Positions 5,583-5,750 of a DNA stretch of 5,750 nucleotides are shown piece by piece. How positions within the stretch are numbered: the stretch's first letter is position 1; each line of letters begins with the position of its first letter. Both the position numbers and the translations under genes were made by a program. The notes below the pieces were generated by a model. The model searched no databases, was not told the DNA's origin, and saw only the letters and a list, made by a program, of their open reading frames with translations. The DNA is taken from positions 1-5,750 of the forward strand of contig JAHEIA010000228.1 in assembly GCA_024639625.1 (NCBI GenBank), given 5' to 3'. The stretch comes from Chromatiales bacterium (GTDB taxonomy: Bacteria; Pseudomonadota; Gammaproteobacteria; Chromatiales; Chromatiaceae).

Positions 5583-5613
5583 TTGGGTGCAACGGGGCGA
5601 CAGCGAGTACAAT
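5583..5613 (+). promoter_or_regulatory. Candidate sigma-70 promoter of the last gene
   Basis: TACAAT at 5608-5613 is a good -10 hexamer. The nearest -35-like element is TTGGGT at 5583-5588 with a 19-base spacer, longer than ideal. The resulting leader would be about 30 bases. Only the -10 is persuasive. Confidence 0.3.
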
Positions 5614-5633
5614 CTGCTGTGTTTGCCTGCCCC

Positions 5634-5640
5634 GGGAGGA
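5634..5640 (+). promoter_or_regulatory. Ribosome binding site of the last gene
   Basis: GGGAGGA with a 9-base spacer to the ATG at 5650, a strong Shine-Dalgarno match that fixes the start. Confidence 0.65.
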
Positions 5641-5649
5641 TGAGACAGC

Positions 5650-5750
5650 ATGAGTCGCGCCAGCCTCCTCATCGCTGCTTTGATGGGGATCCTCTCGATG
5701 TTGCTCTGGGGGGTGGTGAATCGCCCCGGCATCGAGCCCGCCTGGCCCGA
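5650..5750 (+). CDS. Partial gene: membrane-anchored protein, possibly GH17-type glucan enzyme (N-terminus only)
   Basis: Only the first 33 residues are in the window; the gene runs off the right edge. They form an uncleaved-looking signal anchor (SLLIAALMGILSMLLWGVV, residues 5-23) followed by NRPGIEPAWP. A TM helix ending in a tryptophan-containing segment and then NRP..EP.WP is, from my recollection of the family, typical of proteobacterial GH17 exo-beta-1,3-glucanase or NdvB-like beta-glucan synthesis proteins, in which a periplasmic GH17 domain follows. With so short a stretch this is a suggestion, not an assignment. The ribosome binding site at 5634-5640 and the hydrophobic start make the gene itself credible. 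Confidence 0.6.
   Translation, partial: MSRASLLIAALMGILSMLLWGVVNRPGIEPAWP

Larger units (their letters stand above)
5206..5649. other. Gene-poor region upstream of the last gene
   Basis: About 440 bases with no credible gene. The frame from 5310 to 5570 is featureless in composition and lacks a ribosome binding site. Near the right end are a TCAAA-N11-TTTGA inverted repeat (5562-5582) and a -10-like TACAAT (5608-5613), so the last 90 bases are probably the promoter region of the gene at 5650. I see no tRNA, no insertion-sequence ends and no strong terminator. Confidence 0.5.

Noticed and set aside
1..5750. CRISPR array, insertion-sequence ends or attachment sites
   Set aside because: No regularly spaced repeats, transposase motifs or long terminal inverted repeats were seen on either strand.

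Overview
This is GC-rich bacterial DNA, and every convincing gene lies on the + strand. The proteins look proteobacterial: a CopZ-type copper chaperone, a membrane histidine kinase with a FixJ-type partner, and the start of what may be a periplasm-facing glucan enzyme. A gammaproteobacterium (or a near relative) is my best guess. No rRNA, tRNA or marker gene is present to settle it.

Layout. (1) Positions 1-632 are a metal region: an intact small HMA-domain copper chaperone (13-216), then a decayed N-terminal fragment of a copper-transporting P-type ATPase (313-632). The fragment's HMA domain is spread over different reading frames, and the rest of the pump is absent. An 18-bp perfect palindrome sits just before the fragment. 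(2) Positions 633-813 are a comparatively AT-rich spacer. (3) Positions 814-1131 encode a stand-alone STAS-domain protein with a strong ribosome binding site. (4) Positions 1132-1360 are a spacer with two hairpins and a short inverted repeat. (5) Positions 1361-4407 are a two-gene operon joined by an ATGA overlap: an 808-residue sensor kinase (TM, periplasmic dCache-like domain, TM, HAMP, coiled coil, PAS, HisKA, HATPase) and a 207-residue FixJ/NarL-like response regulator (receiver plus LuxR-type HTH). (6) Positions 4408-5649 are gene-poor, with one plausible small two-TM membrane protein (4831-5205). (7) From 5650 a gene with a good ribosome binding site runs off the window; its N-terminus resembles membrane-anchored GH17-type glucan enzymes.

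How it works together. The kinase should sense a small extracytoplasmic ligand, pass the signal through HAMP and PAS, and phosphorylate D57 of the co-translated regulator, which would then bind DNA through its LuxR-type HTH. The target genes are not evident here. The STAS protein upstream may belong to the same circuit, but only proximity supports that. The copper genes appear unrelated to the signalling genes. The most notable observations are the frame-scrambled ATPase remnant, the H-Q variant of the kinase H-box together with an altered ATP-lid region, and the orphan STAS protein with no anti-sigma kinase or phosphatase beside it. I do not see a convincing wholly new system in this window.
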